Assembly: GCF_014230315.1 (NCBI RefSeq)
Contig: NZ_JACLAW010000003.1
Location: 1-64,000 of the forward strand
Source: Novosphingobium flavum
GTDB taxonomy: Bacteria > Pseudomonadota > Alphaproteobacteria > Sphingomonadales > Sphingomonadaceae
Direction: 5' to 3'
Length of the DNA: 64,000 nt
The notes below the pieces were generated by a model. It saw only the letters and a list, made by a program, of their open reading frames with translations. It did no database searches and was not told the DNA's origin. Each line of letters starts with the position of its first letter. The stretch's first letter is position 1. Shown here one piece after another: positions 20,540 to 29,357 of the stretch. Position numbers and translations under genes: made by a program.

Positions 20540-20547
20540 CCCCTACC

Positions 20548-21075
20548 TTGCCCCCGGGCGGAGAACGCCCTCTCACGCCGGGCGAGCGAGACTTGGCCCG
20601 CGCGGTGTTCGGCCCCGCGCTCGACCCCGATCCGGTCAGGGTGCGGCGGCGCAAGTGGTTCGCCTTCCAGCCGCGCGAAACGGTCATGGCGCCTTGCGGG
20701 CACCTTCATTTCCACCCGGCCGGATCGCGATATTCGGATGATTTCTCGCAGGAAGGCGTGTCACTGACGGGCCTGTTCGTGCACGAACTGACCCACGTCT
20801 GGCAAAGCCAGCAACGCGGAAGATTGTGGCTGCCGCTGATGCGCCATCCGTTCTGCCGCTACGACTATGTGCTGGAGCCGGGAAAGGCGTTCGAGCGCTA
20901 CGGCATCGAGCAACAGGCCGAGATCGTCCGCCACGGCTGGCTGGCCCGGATGGGCCTACCATTAGCGAACGATCTCGCTCGTGACGAACTCGAACGGTTG
21001 CTGCTCTCGATCAGCACGCCACCTCGTATTCGTAGCCATACCGATCGGTGCGATAGCAGCGGCCGTTCTTCTTGA
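20548..21075 (+). CDS. HExxH-motif protein ('vgr-related' family) with tail overlapping the next gene
   Basis: The protein of about 175 residues starts with TTG at 20548. A conserved opening (RPLTPGE) and MAPCGHLHFHP block lead to HELTHVWQ (H79, E80, H83), a possible zinc site. Sphingomonad genomes often annotate such proteins as vgr-related; I do not know a proven function. The last ~22 codons (from 21011) read through the 3' end of the convergent glycine-zipper gene and look non-conserved. The tail may be recent read-through after loss of an earlier stop. Start codon and exact end of the functional part are uncertain. Confidence 0.65.
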   Translation: MPPGGERPLTPGERDLARAVFGPALDPDPVRVRRRKWFAFQPRETVMAPCGHLHFHPAGSRYSDDFSQEGVSLTGLFVHELTHVWQSQQRGRLWLPLMRHPFCRYDYVLEPGKAFERYGIEQQAEIVRHGWLARMGLPLANDLARDELERLLLSISTPPRIRSHTDRCDSSGRSS

Positions 21076-21268
21076 TCAGCGCGCCGACCGCGCCGCCAGC
21101 GGCAGCACCGATCGCCGCACCCTTGACGACATCGCCGCCGGTAGCCGCGCCGATCACGGCGCCGCCAGCCGCGCCGGCAAGGGCGCCCTCTCCAGCGTAG
21201 TTGCTTGCGCAGCCGCCCAGCGCCAAGGCGCCGGCCGCCGCCAGCGGGACAAGAAATCTTGCCAACAT
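21011..21268 (-). CDS. Small glycine-zipper outer-membrane-type lipoprotein
   Basis: The 85-residue product has a lipoprotein signal with lipobox ALGGC, then a glycine-zipper 2TM-type segment (GALAGAAGGAVIGAATGG, then GAAIGAAAGGAVGAL). Its end is short, with CYRTDRYGYEYEVAC giving two cysteines. Family members span or associate with the outer membrane and are often stress-related; the function is unknown. The ATG at 21268 follows GGAG by eight bases. It overlaps the convergent HExxH gene by 65 bases. Confidence 0.75.
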   Translation of the reverse strand: MLARFLVPLAAAGALALGGCASNYAGEGALAGAAGGAVIGAATGGDVVKGAAIGAAAGGAVGALIKKNGRCYRTDRYGYEYEVAC

Positions 21269-21352
21269 TTCGGTTACTCCGATCAATTTATTCCTTGCTG
21301 GAAAAATGGATCGGAGCCCGAACGGGTTCCCGCAGATCGGCTAGAAGGACGC

Positions 21353-21907
21353 TCAGTCCGGCTTCTTGGCGACAGCCACCATGGCCGGGCGCAGCAGGCG
21401 GTCCTTGATCATGTAGCCGGCCTGCAGTTCCTGCAGCACGGTGCCCGGTTCGGCGTCGGCAGAGGGCAGCTCGATCATGGCCTGGTGCTGGTTGGGATCG
21501 AGCGGCAGGCCGAGCGCAGCAATGCGGGTGATGCCGTGGCTGGCGAAGACCTTGTCGATCTCGCGGCCCGTGGCCTCGATCCCGGCAACGAGATTCTTGA
21601 ACTTCTCGTCCTCGCGCAGGTCGGCCGGAATCGAGCCCAGTGCGCGGGCCAGATTGTCGGCCACCGAAAGGATGTCGCGGGCAAACGAGGTCGCCGCATA
21701 GGCGCGCGTGTCGGCCACGTCCTTTTCCAGGCGGCGGCGCACGTTCTGCGTCTCGGCCTTGGCGTAAAGCACTTCCTGCTGCGCCGCTGCCAGCTCTTCA
21801 CGCAGGCGCGCGGCCTCGTCAGCGTCCTTTTCGAGCAGTTCCTCGGGAACGCCCTTCAATTCCTCGGCCACCGCCGGGTCGACCTGCGGCTTGGTATCTT
21901 CAGTCAT
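21353..21907 (-). CDS. grpE: Nucleotide exchange factor GrpE
   Basis: The 184-residue protein has an acidic N-terminus, a long helix (LREELAAAQQEVLYAKAETQ to RRRLEKD) and a C-terminal beta domain ending with VLQELQAGYMIKDRLLRPA, the GrpE signature. It releases ADP from DnaK. It follows hrcA by 17 bases on the same strand, so both are read from the RpoH-type promoter upstream of hrcA. Confidence 0.95.
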   Translation of the reverse strand: MTEDTKPQVDPAVAEELKGVPEELLEKDADEAARLREELAAAQQEVLYAKAETQNVRRRLEKDVADTRAYAATSFARDILSVADNLARALGSIPADLREDEKFKNLVAGIEATGREIDKVFASHGITRIAALGLPLDPNQHQAMIELPSADAEPGTVLQELQAGYMIKDRLLRPAMVAVAKKPD

Positions 21908-21924
21908 TTTCAGCTTGTTTCCGC

Positions 21925-22968
21925 TTATCCGATGAGCTTGCCCAAACTCTGGGCGGTGAAATCCACCATGGGGACCAGCCGCGCATAATTCAAGCGAGTC
22001 GGGCCGATTACCCCCACCACGCCGACCACGCGTCCTTCCCGATCACGGTAAGGCGAGGCGATGACCGACGAGCCGGAAAGGGCGAACAGCCGGTTCTCCG
22101 CGCCGATGAAGATGCGGGTGGCGTCAGCCTCGCGCGCGGCATCGAGCAGAGAGGCGACGGACTGCTTGTTTTCCAGATCGTCAATCAGCGAGCGGACCCG
22201 TTCGAGATCGCCGATGGCGGTTTCATCAAGCAGGTTGGCCTGCCCGCGCACGATCAGCACGGGGCGGTGGTCGCTGTCCTCGCTCCACACCGCAAGGCCG
22301 CGCTCCACGAGGTCGCGGCTCGCGGTATCAAGCGCGGTGCGCCCATCCGCGATCTCAGCGGCGATGGCGCGGACGGCTTCGGCCAGGGTTCGCCCGCCAA
22401 GATGGGCCGAGAGATAGTTGGAAGCCTCCTGCAGGGCGCCGATCGGGGTGCCGAGGGGAAGTTCGAGTACGCGGTTCTCGATTCCCCCGTCCTCGCCCAC
22501 CAGAACGGCAAGCGCCTTGCCGGGGCTGAGGGGGACCAGTTGCAACTGCTGCAGGCGCGGCTCGCGGCGCGGAACCATGACCACGCCCGCGCAGGCCGAA
22601 AGGTCAGACAGCACTGCCGAGGCTGCCGTCAGCGCCGCCTCGATCGGGCCGGGCCGGGCCATGCGCCGCTCGATCGCGGCGCGCTCCTCCAGCGTCGGCT
22701 CGGCGGCCTGCATCATGCCATCGACAAACAGGCGCAACCCAAGGTCGGTCGGCATCCGGCCCGCGCTGGTGTGCGGCGCGGCCAGCAGGCCAAGCGATTC
22801 GAGATCGTGCAGGACCGAGCGGATCGAGGCGGGCGAGAGGTTGAGCCCGGCCCCGCCCGCGAGCGTCTTCGAGCCCACCGGTTGGCCGGAATCGAGGTAG
22901 CCCTCCACCACGAGACGGAAGATCTCGCGGGCTCGGGTGTTCAGTTCGGTGATGGGTGGGCCGGTCAT
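21925..22968 (-). CDS. hrcA: Heat-inducible transcription repressor HrcA
   Basis: The 347-residue protein has an N-terminal winged helix ([20 protein letters not shown], then [18 protein letters not shown]) and the HrcA GAF-like C-terminal region ([20 protein letters not shown]). HrcA represses groESL-type operons by binding CIRCE palindromes. No CIRCE element is visible in this window, so its targets are elsewhere. The start at 22968 (MTGPPITEL) is chosen because family similarity begins there. It is divergent from rph. Confidence 0.93.
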   Translation of the reverse strand: MTGPPITELNTRAREIFRLVVEGYLDSGQPVGSKTLAGGAGLNLSPASIRSVLHDLESLGLLAAPHTSAGRMPTDLGLRLFVDGMMQAAEPTLEERAAIERRMARPGPIEAALTAASAVLSDLSACAGVVMVPRREPRLQQLQLVPLSPGKALAVLVGEDGGIENRVLELPLGTPIGALQEASNYLSAHLGGRTLAEAVRAIAAEIADGRTALDTASRDLVERGLAVWSEDSDHRPVLIVRGQANLLDETAIGDLERVRSLIDDLENKQSVASLLDAAREADATRIFIGAENRLFALSGSSVIASPYRDREGRVVGVVGVIGPTRLNYARLVPMVDFTAQSLGKLIG

Positions 22969-22980
22969 TTGTGAAACCTT

Positions 22981-23008
22981 ATTTAGTCTGCACTCTTGCA
23001 GCCTCAAG
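22981..23008 (-). promoter_or_regulatory. RpoH-like promoter for hrcA-grpE
   Basis: On the minus strand, CTTG (23008-23005) is followed after 18 bases by CTAAAT (22986-22981), about 13 bases before the hrcA start codon. The -10 is weaker than that of dnaK. The heat-shock identity of the downstream genes supports the call. Confidence 0.5.
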
Positions 23009-23054
23009 CCCGAAGCGCCAAACGCGGCTCGAACATTCACTTGAGGAACAGTCC

Positions 23055-23771
23055 ATGCGTCCTTCCGGCCGCGCGCCTGACGAAATGCGCGCCATCAGCT
23101 TCGAACCCCATTTCACCAAGCATGCCGAGGGTTCCGTGCTGATCAGCTTCGGCGACACCAAGGTGATCTGCACCGCCTCGGTCGAAGAGCGCGTGCCCCC
23201 GTTCCTGCGCGGCAAGGGCGAAGGCTGGGTTACGGCGGAATATTCGATGCTGCCCCGCGCCACGCACACCCGCGGCAGCCGCGAGGCGGCCAAGGGCAAG
23301 CAGTCGGGCCGGACCCAGGAAATCCAGCGCCTGATCGGCCGGTCCTTGCGCGCCGTGTGCGATCTGAAGAAGCTGGGTGAGCGCCAGATCACGCTCGATT
23401 GCGACGTGATCCAGGCCGATGGCGGCACCCGCACGGCCTCGATCTCGGGCGCCTGGGTGGCGCTGCGCATCGCGATCGACAAGCTGATGGCCCAGGGGCT
23501 GATCAAGGAAGACCCGCTGACCGCGCGCGTGGCGGCGGTGTCCTGCGGTATTCACCAGGGCACGCCGGTCCTCGACCTCGACTATGTGGAAGACAGCGCG
23601 GCCGATGCCGATGCCAACTTCGTGCTGATCGAAGGCGGCAAGATCGCCGAAGTCCAGGCCACGGCCGAAGGCGCGACCTATGACGAGGAAGGCCTGCTGC
23701 GCCTGCTGCGTCTCGCCCGGATCGGCTGCGACCAGATCTTTGCCGAGCAGGCCAAGTCCGCAGGCCGCTGA
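23055..23771 (+). CDS. rph: Ribonuclease PH
   Basis: The 238-residue phosphorolytic exonuclease trims tRNA 3' ends using phosphate. Typical blocks are [16 protein letters not shown], the RNA-binding [26 protein letters not shown] region and the catalytic [20 protein letters not shown] segment. The start ATG at 23055 begins MRPSGR as in the family. It leads a tight run: its stop TGA overlaps the rdgB ATG by one base. Confidence 0.95.
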   Translation: MRPSGRAPDEMRAISFEPHFTKHAEGSVLISFGDTKVICTASVEERVPPFLRGKGEGWVTAEYSMLPRATHTRGSREAAKGKQSGRTQEIQRLIGRSLRAVCDLKKLGERQITLDCDVIQADGGTRTASISGAWVALRIAIDKLMAQGLIKEDPLTARVAAVSCGIHQGTPVLDLDYVEDSAADADANFVLIEGGKIAEVQATAEGATYDEEGLLRLLRLARIGCDQIFAEQAKSAGR

Positions 23772-24394
23772 TGGGCAAGCTCTCCGGCCAATTGGTGATC
23801 GCCACGCACAATGCCGGCAAGCTCAGGGAAATCCAGGCCCTGCTTGCCCCGTTCGGCGTGACCTGCCTCTCGGCCGGAGACCTCGGCCTGCCCGAGCCCG
23901 AGGAAACCGGCACGACCTTCACCGAGAACGCCCTGATCAAGGCGCGGGCGGCGGCGGACGGCGCCGGGCTTCCGGCACTCGCCGACGATTCGGGTCTTTG
24001 CGTCGATGCGCTGGGCGGCAAGCCAGGTGTCTATACCGCCGACTGGGCCGAACGGCAGTGGTTCGAAGGGCCAGAAGGGCGCGACTGGTTCATGGCCATG
24101 GGCAAGGTCGAAGGACTGCTTTGCGAACAGGGCCCCGATGCCGATCGCTCCGGCCACTTCGTCTCGGTCCTGGCGATCGCCTGGCCGGACGGGGACAGCG
24201 CGATCTACGAAGGCACGGTGGACGGCACGCTGACCTGGCCGCCGCGCGGCAAGCTCGGCTTCGGCTATGACCCGATCTTCGTGCCGAACGGGATGGACCA
24301 GACCTTCGCGGAGATGGCACCCGAAGACAAGCACCGCATCAGCCACCGCGCCAATGCCTTTGCCAAGCTGGTGAAGGACCAGTTCGAGGCGTAG
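23771..24394 (+). CDS. rdgB: RdgB/HAM1 non-canonical purine NTP pyrophosphatase
   Basis: The 207-residue enzyme hydrolyses dITP, XTP and ITP to monophosphates, keeping deaminated bases out of nucleic acids. The nucleotide-binding start [14 protein letters not shown], the catalytic [14 protein letters not shown] and [11 protein letters not shown] segments, and the late [10 protein letters not shown] motif are all present. It is coupled to rph by a one-base stop/start overlap and is followed after nine bases by hemW. Confidence 0.94.
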   Translation: MGKLSGQLVIATHNAGKLREIQALLAPFGVTCLSAGDLGLPEPEETGTTFTENALIKARAAADGAGLPALADDSGLCVDALGGKPGVYTADWAERQWFEGPEGRDWFMAMGKVEGLLCEQGPDADRSGHFVSVLAIAWPDGDSAIYEGTVDGTLTWPPRGKLGFGYDPIFVPNGMDQTFAEMAPEDKHRISHRANAFAKLVKDQFEA

Positions 24395-24403
24395 AAGGCA
24401 AAG

Positions 24404-25555
24404 ATGGCCCGCGCGCTCTATATCCACTGGCCGTTCTGCCTGAAGAAGTGCCCCTATTGCGACTTCAACAGCCATGTGCGCGACGGCGTCGACCACGGCC
24501 TGTGGCGCGATGCCTTGCTGGCCGATCTGCGCCACGAGGCCGAAGTTGCTGGCGGAGAGGCGCTGGAAAGCGTGTTTTTCGGCGGGGGCACGCCCTCGCT
24601 CATGCCGCCTGCGCTGGTTGCGGACCTGCTGACCGAGGCCGAGCGGCTCTGGGGATTCGCGGACGGGATCGAAATTACGCTGGAGGCAAATCCTTCATCG
24701 GTGGAGGCGGCGAAGTTCGCGGCGCTGGCCGATGCCGGGGTCAACCGGGTTTCGCTCGGATTGCAGGCGCTGGATGATGAAGCGCTGCGTTTTCTCGGGC
24801 GATTGCATGGGGTTGCGGAGAGCCTTGCGGCGCTCGACGTTGCCCAGAAGCATTTCGGGCGGGTCAGCTGCGACCTGATCTATGCCAGGCCCGGGCAGTC
24901 CGTAAAGGATTGGGAAAGCGAGCTTTCCCGGGCGCTTGGCTTCGGGACGGGGCATCTCTCGCTCTACCAGCTGACGATCGAGCCGGGGACCCGGTTCGCG
25001 ACCATGGTGCGCGAGCGGCAGTTCGACCCGCTGGACGACGATGCGGCGGCGGACCTGTTCACCCTGACCCGCGAATTGACTGATTCTGCGGGGATTCCGG
25101 CTTACGAAATCAGCAACCACGCCCGCATTGGCGAGGAAAGCCGGCACAACCTCGCCTACTGGCGCTACCAGGACTACGCCGGGATCGGACCGGGGGCGCA
25201 TGGCCGCCGCAACGCCGCTGCAACGGTGCGGCATCGCAAGCCAGAGAATTGGCTCGAGGCGATCGGGCGCAGCGGGCACGGCATCGCCGAGGAACGCGCG
25301 CTCGGCCGGGCCGAGCAGGCCTCGGAAGCCATGCTGATGGGGCTGCGGCTGGGCGAAGGGATCGACCTTGCGGCGCTAGCCGCGCGCTTTGCCATGACGC
25401 CGGACAGCCTGTGCGAGGCGGACCGGTTCGCCTTTTACGAAATGCAGGGCCTGACGTGGCGCAAGGGGCCGCGCATCGGGGTGACCGAGGCCGGGATGCC
25501 ACTGCTCGATGCCCTGCTTGGCGAACTGGTGCCGGCGGAGTTGGTCGCCTCGTGA
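24404..25555 (+). CDS. hemW: Radical SAM heme chaperone HemW
   Basis: The 383-residue protein has the radical SAM cluster motif CLKKCPYC near residue 11, preceded by YIHWPF, plus a GGGTPSL segment and a HemW C-terminal domain. HemW binds heme and inserts it into respiratory proteins. Older annotation called it oxygen-independent coproporphyrinogen oxidase, which needs features not seen here. Its TGA overlaps the GTG start of xerC, so the two are probably coupled. Confidence 0.92.
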   Translation: MARALYIHWPFCLKKCPYCDFNSHVRDGVDHGLWRDALLADLRHEAEVAGGEALESVFFGGGTPSLMPPALVADLLTEAERLWGFADGIEITLEANPSSVEAAKFAALADAGVNRVSLGLQALDDEALRFLGRLHGVAESLAALDVAQKHFGRVSCDLIYARPGQSVKDWESELSRALGFGTGHLSLYQLTIEPGTRFATMVRERQFDPLDDDAAADLFTLTRELTDSAGIPAYEISNHARIGEESRHNLAYWRYQDYAGIGPGAHGRRNAAATVRHRKPENWLEAIGRSGHGIAEERALGRAEQASEAMLMGLRLGEGIDLAALAARFAMTPDSLCEADRFAFYEMQGLTWRKGPRIGVTEAGMPLLDALLGELVPAELVAS

Positions 25556-26448
25556 ACGCGCGGGCCGACCTCCTCGAGGCCTGGCGCGATCATCTGGCTC
25601 TGGCGCGGCGGCGCTCACCCCATACGGTGCGGGCCTATCTGGCGACGGCGGCGCGGCTGCTGGACGAGGTGGGCGCGGCAGACTGGGCTGCCCTCGCCCG
25701 GCTGGACGCCGCGACCCTGCGCGCGCAACTGGCGCGGCGGCGAGCGGACGGGATCGGCAATGTCTCGGCCGCGCGCGAGCTTTCGGCGCTCAAGGCCTTC
25801 CTTGGCTTTGCCCGCGAACAGGCGGGGGTCAGCGAGGCGGCGGCGCCGCGCCTGCGGGGGCCGCGCATCAAGAAGGGCATTCCCCGCCCGGTGACGCCGG
25901 ACGAGGCGGTGAACCTTGCCGCCATGGTCCACGAAGATGCGGCGCTGGAATGGATCGGGGCTCGCGACCGGGCCGTGCTGCTGCTGCTCTACGGCGCGGG
26001 CCTGCGCATTTCCGAGGCGCTTTCGCTCACCGCGGCCGCCCTGCCGCTGGGCGAGACCATCACCGTGACAGGCAAAGGGGCCAAGCAGAGGGTCGTGCCC
26101 CTGCTACCGCTCGTGCGCGAGGCCGTGGCCGACTATGCCCGCAAATGTCCGTGGCCGCTGGGCAAGGACATGCCGCTGTTTCGCGGGGCCAAGGGCGGGC
26201 CGCTGTCGCAAGGGCTGGTGCAGAAGGCTGTGGCGCGGGCACGGGTCGTGCTCGGCCTGCCGGCCAGTGCCACGCCTCATGCGCTGCGCCATTCCTTCGC
26301 CACGCATCTGCTTGGCGCGGGGGCAGACCTGCGCTCGCTGCAGGAACTGCTCGGCCATGTGAGCCTGAGTTCGACCCAGATCTACACCCAGGTCGATGCC
26401 GCGACCTTGCTCGACGTCTATCGCAGCGCACACCCGCGCGAGAACTAG
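25552..26448 (+). CDS. xerC: Tyrosine recombinase XerC
   Basis: The 298-residue protein has a SAM-like N-terminal DNA-binding domain and a catalytic domain with the full set of residues: Arg in YGAGLRISEAL, His-x-x-Arg in HALRHSFATHLL, His in LGHVSLSSTQ and the nucleophile Tyr in IYTQVD. XerC with XerD resolves chromosome dimers at dif. The start is GTG at 25552, overlapping the hemW stop. The core position, length and lack of phage genes argue against a phage integrase. It converges with dedA (four-base overlap). Confidence 0.9.
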   Translation: MNARADLLEAWRDHLALARRRSPHTVRAYLATAARLLDEVGAADWAALARLDAATLRAQLARRRADGIGNVSAARELSALKAFLGFAREQAGVSEAAAPRLRGPRIKKGIPRPVTPDEAVNLAAMVHEDAALEWIGARDRAVLLLLYGAGLRISEALSLTAAALPLGETITVTGKGAKQRVVPLLPLVREAVADYARKCPWPLGKDMPLFRGAKGGPLSQGLVQKAVARARVVLGLPASATPHALRHSFATHLLGAGADLRSLQELLGHVSLSSTQIYTQVDAATLLDVYRSAHPREN

Positions 26449-27044
26449 GCCCTGTTCTTGTTCCAGGTGGCGACGCGCCAGAGGTACCACCCGATGACCC
26501 CGGCGGTCAGCGCCGCAATGGCCCAGCCGAGCACCTCCTGCGCGCCGGTAAAGCGCGCCAGCAAGCGCCCGCCGTGGATCAGCAGCGCATTCCACACCGC
26601 CGCGCCGAAGAAGGTGAAAACAAGGAAGCGCCAGTGCTTCATGTGGGCAAGCCCTGCCGGAAGCGAGATCATCGTGCGCAAGAATGGCGAGAAGCGCAGG
26701 GCGAATACCACCCATTGCCCATGGCTGCGGAAGAAGGCACTGGCCTTTTCAATGTCCTGCCACTCCATCGTCATCCAGCGGCCCCAGCGCCTGACCAGCG
26801 GCAAGAGCCGGGCATAGCCGAAGCGGTCACCGAGCAGGAACCAGACGTAATTGCCGATGGTCGAGCCGACCGTGCCGACCAGCAGCAGCGGCCAGAAAGT
26901 CATCGACCCGCGCGCGACCGCGATCCCGCCGACGCCCATGATGATCTCGGACGGGATCGGCGGAAAGACGTTCTCGAGTACCATCAGGGCGAAGATGCCC
27001 CAATAGCCGCCCTGTTCGATCAGGTGGATGATCCAGTGGTTCAT
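26445..27044 (-). CDS. DedA family membrane protein (SNARE-associated/VTT type)
   Basis: The 199-residue protein has the family's opening re-entrant region (ENVFPPIPSEIIMGVGG), later a GSTIGNYVWFLLGDRFG block and a conserved RFSPFLRTMISLPAG segment. About five membrane helices are visible. DedA proteins act in membrane homeostasis; some flip lipid carriers or phosphatidylethanolamine. The specific role is not predictable. It follows gshB by 71 bases and overlaps the convergent xerC by four. Confidence 0.88.
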   Translation of the reverse strand: MNHWIIHLIEQGGYWGIFALMVLENVFPPIPSEIIMGVGGIAVARGSMTFWPLLLVGTVGSTIGNYVWFLLGDRFGYARLLPLVRRWGRWMTMEWQDIEKASAFFRSHGQWVVFALRFSPFLRTMISLPAGLAHMKHWRFLVFTFFGAAVWNALLIHGGRLLARFTGAQEVLGWAIAALTAGVIGWYLWRVATWNKNRA

Positions 27045-27115
27045 GGCTTACCCGGCTGCCGTTTGCGCGCGTCCATCGACAGGCTCAGGACGAGCGGAGG
27101 CGGTGAGTGGTTCCG

Positions 27116-28096
27116 TCAGCCGCGCAGCATTGCGGCGTGGCGTTCCTCGATCGCGTCCCAGATGCGCGCGCCGGTGTCGGTGCCGTTGAACCGGTCAATC
27201 GCCACGATCCCGGTCGGGCTGGTGACGTTGATCTCTGTCAGCCATTCGCCGCCGATGACGTCGATCCCGACGAAAACAAGCCCCTTGGCCTTGAGCACGG
27301 GACCGAGCGCGGCGCAGATTTCTTCTTCCCGCGCGGTGAGTTCGGTCGGCTCGGCCGAGCCGCCGACGGCGAGATTGCTGCGGAACTCACCTGCCCCCGG
27401 CCGGCGATTGATCGCCCCGGCATAGACGCCGTCGACCAGCACGATCCGCTTGTCGCCCTTGGCTACATCGGGAAGGAAGGGTTGGACCATGAACGGCTCG
27501 ACCCATGCGGCGTGGAACATCTCCAGCAGGGCGCCAAGGTTCGAGCCATCGGCCGGGATGCGGAACACGGCCTTGCCGCCGTTGCCGTGAAGCGGCTTGA
27601 TCACCAGATCGCCGCCCATGCCCTTGGCGATCATCCGCGCCTGGAATTCGCGGACATCGTCGATGCGCCGGGCAACCAGCGTGGGCGGCATGAACCGCGC
27701 GAAATCGAGCACCATGACCTTTTCCGGCGCATTGCGGACCGAGGCCGGGTCGTTGACCACCAGCGTCGTCCCCTCGAGCCGTTCGAGCAGGTGGGTGGCG
27801 GTGATGTAGCCGAGATCGAAAGGCGGATCCTGACGCATCAGGATCACGTCGATATCCTCGGCAAGATCGAGCTTGCGGTAGTCACCCCTCTGAAAATGGT
27901 CGCCGGCCTTGCGCTGGACCGTGACGGGAGCGGCCCAACAGGTGATCCGCCCCATGTCGAAAGCAAGGGTGGCGACATCGTAGTGCCACAGCTCATGCCC
28001 GCGCGCCTGGGCGGCGAGCATCAGGGCGAAGCTCGAATCGCCGGCTAGGTTGATCGTTTCCAGCGGGTCCATCTGGACCGCGACGCGCAGGGTCAT
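27116..28096 (-). CDS. gshB: Glutathione synthetase
   Basis: The 326-residue ATP-grasp ligase joins gamma-glutamylcysteine and glycine. It shows the N-terminal VAVQMDPLETINLAGDSSF signature, the ILMRQDPPFD motif, the ATP-grasp loop KPLHGNGGKAVFRI and a C-terminal INVTSPTGI segment. gshA is not in the window. The gene is the third of the rsmI-yraN-gshB run, starting 29 bases after yraN. Confidence 0.95.
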   Translation of the reverse strand: MTLRVAVQMDPLETINLAGDSSFALMLAAQARGHELWHYDVATLAFDMGRITCWAAPVTVQRKAGDHFQRGDYRKLDLAEDIDVILMRQDPPFDLGYITATHLLERLEGTTLVVNDPASVRNAPEKVMVLDFARFMPPTLVARRIDDVREFQARMIAKGMGGDLVIKPLHGNGGKAVFRIPADGSNLGALLEMFHAAWVEPFMVQPFLPDVAKGDKRIVLVDGVYAGAINRRPGAGEFRSNLAVGGSAEPTELTAREEEICAALGPVLKAKGLVFVGIDVIGGEWLTEINVTSPTGIVAIDRFNGTDTGARIWDAIEERHAAMLRG

Positions 28097-28125
28097 GAAA
28101 TTGTTCTTCCCGTCAATTCAGCCCC

Positions 28126-28491
28126 TCAATTCAGCGAGGCGTTGGCGATGTGGCGCGGCCAGCGCCCCGGCGCAAGGAGGATCGCGTCGATCCGCACGTC
28201 TTCGCCGCCCTGAGCATAGCGATGAGCCAAGCCTTCGGCAGCGGCGACGACCCGCGCGAGGCGCCGGGAATCGATGGCGAAATCGCGCTGCTCGGCCGTG
28301 GCCCGCCACTTCACCTCGATGAACGCGACCGTGCGGCCGCGCCGGGCGATCAGGTCCACTTCGCCGCGCGGGGTCTTGATCCGGCGGGCCAGGATCGACC
28401 AGCCCTTTAGGCGCAGATACCACGCCGCGAGCGTCTCGCCCCGGCGTCCGCGCCGCTCGGCCTCAGCGCGCTGTTGCCCGCTCCGCTTCAC
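28126..28491 (-). CDS. YraN family (UPF0102) putative endonuclease-fold protein
   Basis: The 121-residue protein has the restriction-endonuclease-like core: RRGETLAAWYLRLKG, GEVDLIARRG and FIEVKWRA, giving the PD-(D/E)xK-like acidic and lysine residues. The function is unproven; Holliday-junction-resolvase-like folds suggest DNA processing. It begins with GTG at 28491, overlapping the rsmI stop by four bases. rsmI-yraN adjacency is widely conserved. Confidence 0.88.
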   Translation of the reverse strand: MKRSGQQRAEAERRGRRGETLAAWYLRLKGWSILARRIKTPRGEVDLIARRGRTVAFIEVKWRATAEQRDFAIDSRRLARVVAAAEGLAHRYAQGGEDVRIDAILLAPGRWPRHIANASLN

Positions 28492-29318
28492 TTCAGTTCA
28501 AGCGCGCGGGCATAGAGCGCCTTGCGGTCGAGCCCGGTGGCCTTGGCCACCTTGCCGGCGGCCTGCGAGGCCTTGTCGGTTTCGAGCGCGGCGCGCAGCA
28601 GGGCATCGACGTCCACCCCCTCGCCCGGCGCGGTTTCGCCCGGCGGGCCGATGAGGAGAACGATCTCGCCCTTGGGCGGGTGCGCCTCATAATGGGCGAT
28701 AAGCTCAGCCGGAGAGCCGGTGCGGCATTCCTCGAACTTCTTGGTCAGCTCGCGCGCGACGCTCGCCTCGCGGCCGGGCAGGACTTCGGCAATCGCGGCG
28801 AGACTGTCGGCCAGGCGCGGCGCCGTCTCGTAGAAGACCAGCGTGGCCTTCACCGCGCCCAGTTCAGTGAGGATATCGCGCCGGGCCTTTTCCTTGTTCG
28901 GCAGGAAGCCGGCGAACAGGAAACGGTCGCTCGGCAGGCCCGACAGGGTGAGCGCGATGGTGGCGGCGCTGGCGCCCGGCAGGCTGGTGACCGCGATCCC
29001 CCGCTCGCGCGCGGCGCGCACCAGCTTGTAGCCGGGATCGGAAATCAGCGGGGTTCCGGCATCGGAGACGAGGGCCAGCGCCTCGCCGGCGGCAATGCCC
29101 AGCAGGTGATCGCGCGTCGCCTCGCTCGCATGATCGTCATAGCGGATCAGGCGCTGTTTTATTTCAAGGTGATGGAGCAGCTTGCCGGTGACGCGGGTAT
29201 CTTCACAGGCTATCGCAGCTACGGAACGGAGTACCTCCGCCGCGCGTAGGGTGATATCGCCCAGATTGCCAATCGGCGTGGCGACAATATAGAGCCCGGG
29301 TTCAAGCGGCGTGGTCAT
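28488..29318 (-). CDS. rsmI: 16S rRNA (cytidine-1402-2'-O)-methyltransferase RsmI
   Basis: The 276-residue SAM enzyme methylates the ribose of C1402 in the ribosomal P site. Motifs of the tetrapyrrole-methylase fold are present: LYIVATPIGNLGDITLRA, the VSDAGTPLISDPG block and FAGFLPNKEKARR. The start at 29318 (MTTPLEPG) is favoured; an ATG at 29330 would add four residues. It is divergent from the LpoA-like lipoprotein gene (39 bases between starts), an arrangement like E. coli rsmI/lpoA. Confidence 0.94.
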   Translation of the reverse strand: MTTPLEPGLYIVATPIGNLGDITLRAAEVLRSVAAIACEDTRVTGKLLHHLEIKQRLIRYDDHASEATRDHLLGIAAGEALALVSDAGTPLISDPGYKLVRAARERGIAVTSLPGASAATIALTLSGLPSDRFLFAGFLPNKEKARRDILTELGAVKATLVFYETAPRLADSLAAIAEVLPGREASVARELTKKFEECRTGSPAELIAHYEAHPPKGEIVLLIGPPGETAPGEGVDVDALLRAALETDKASQAAGKVAKATGLDRKALYARALELK

Positions 29319-29357
29319 CCACCGTGCCATGAACCAACTGTGAGGGGAGCGGCAAGC

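Noticed and set aside
22969-23054. CIRCE operator upstream of hrcA
   Set aside because: Only a GCACTC half-like string is present; the nine-base inverted arm needed for CIRCE is missing.
25552-26448. Tyrosine recombinase as sign of a phage or integrative element
   Set aside because: Length, position after hemW and absence of phage genes, tRNA or direct repeats point to housekeeping XerC.
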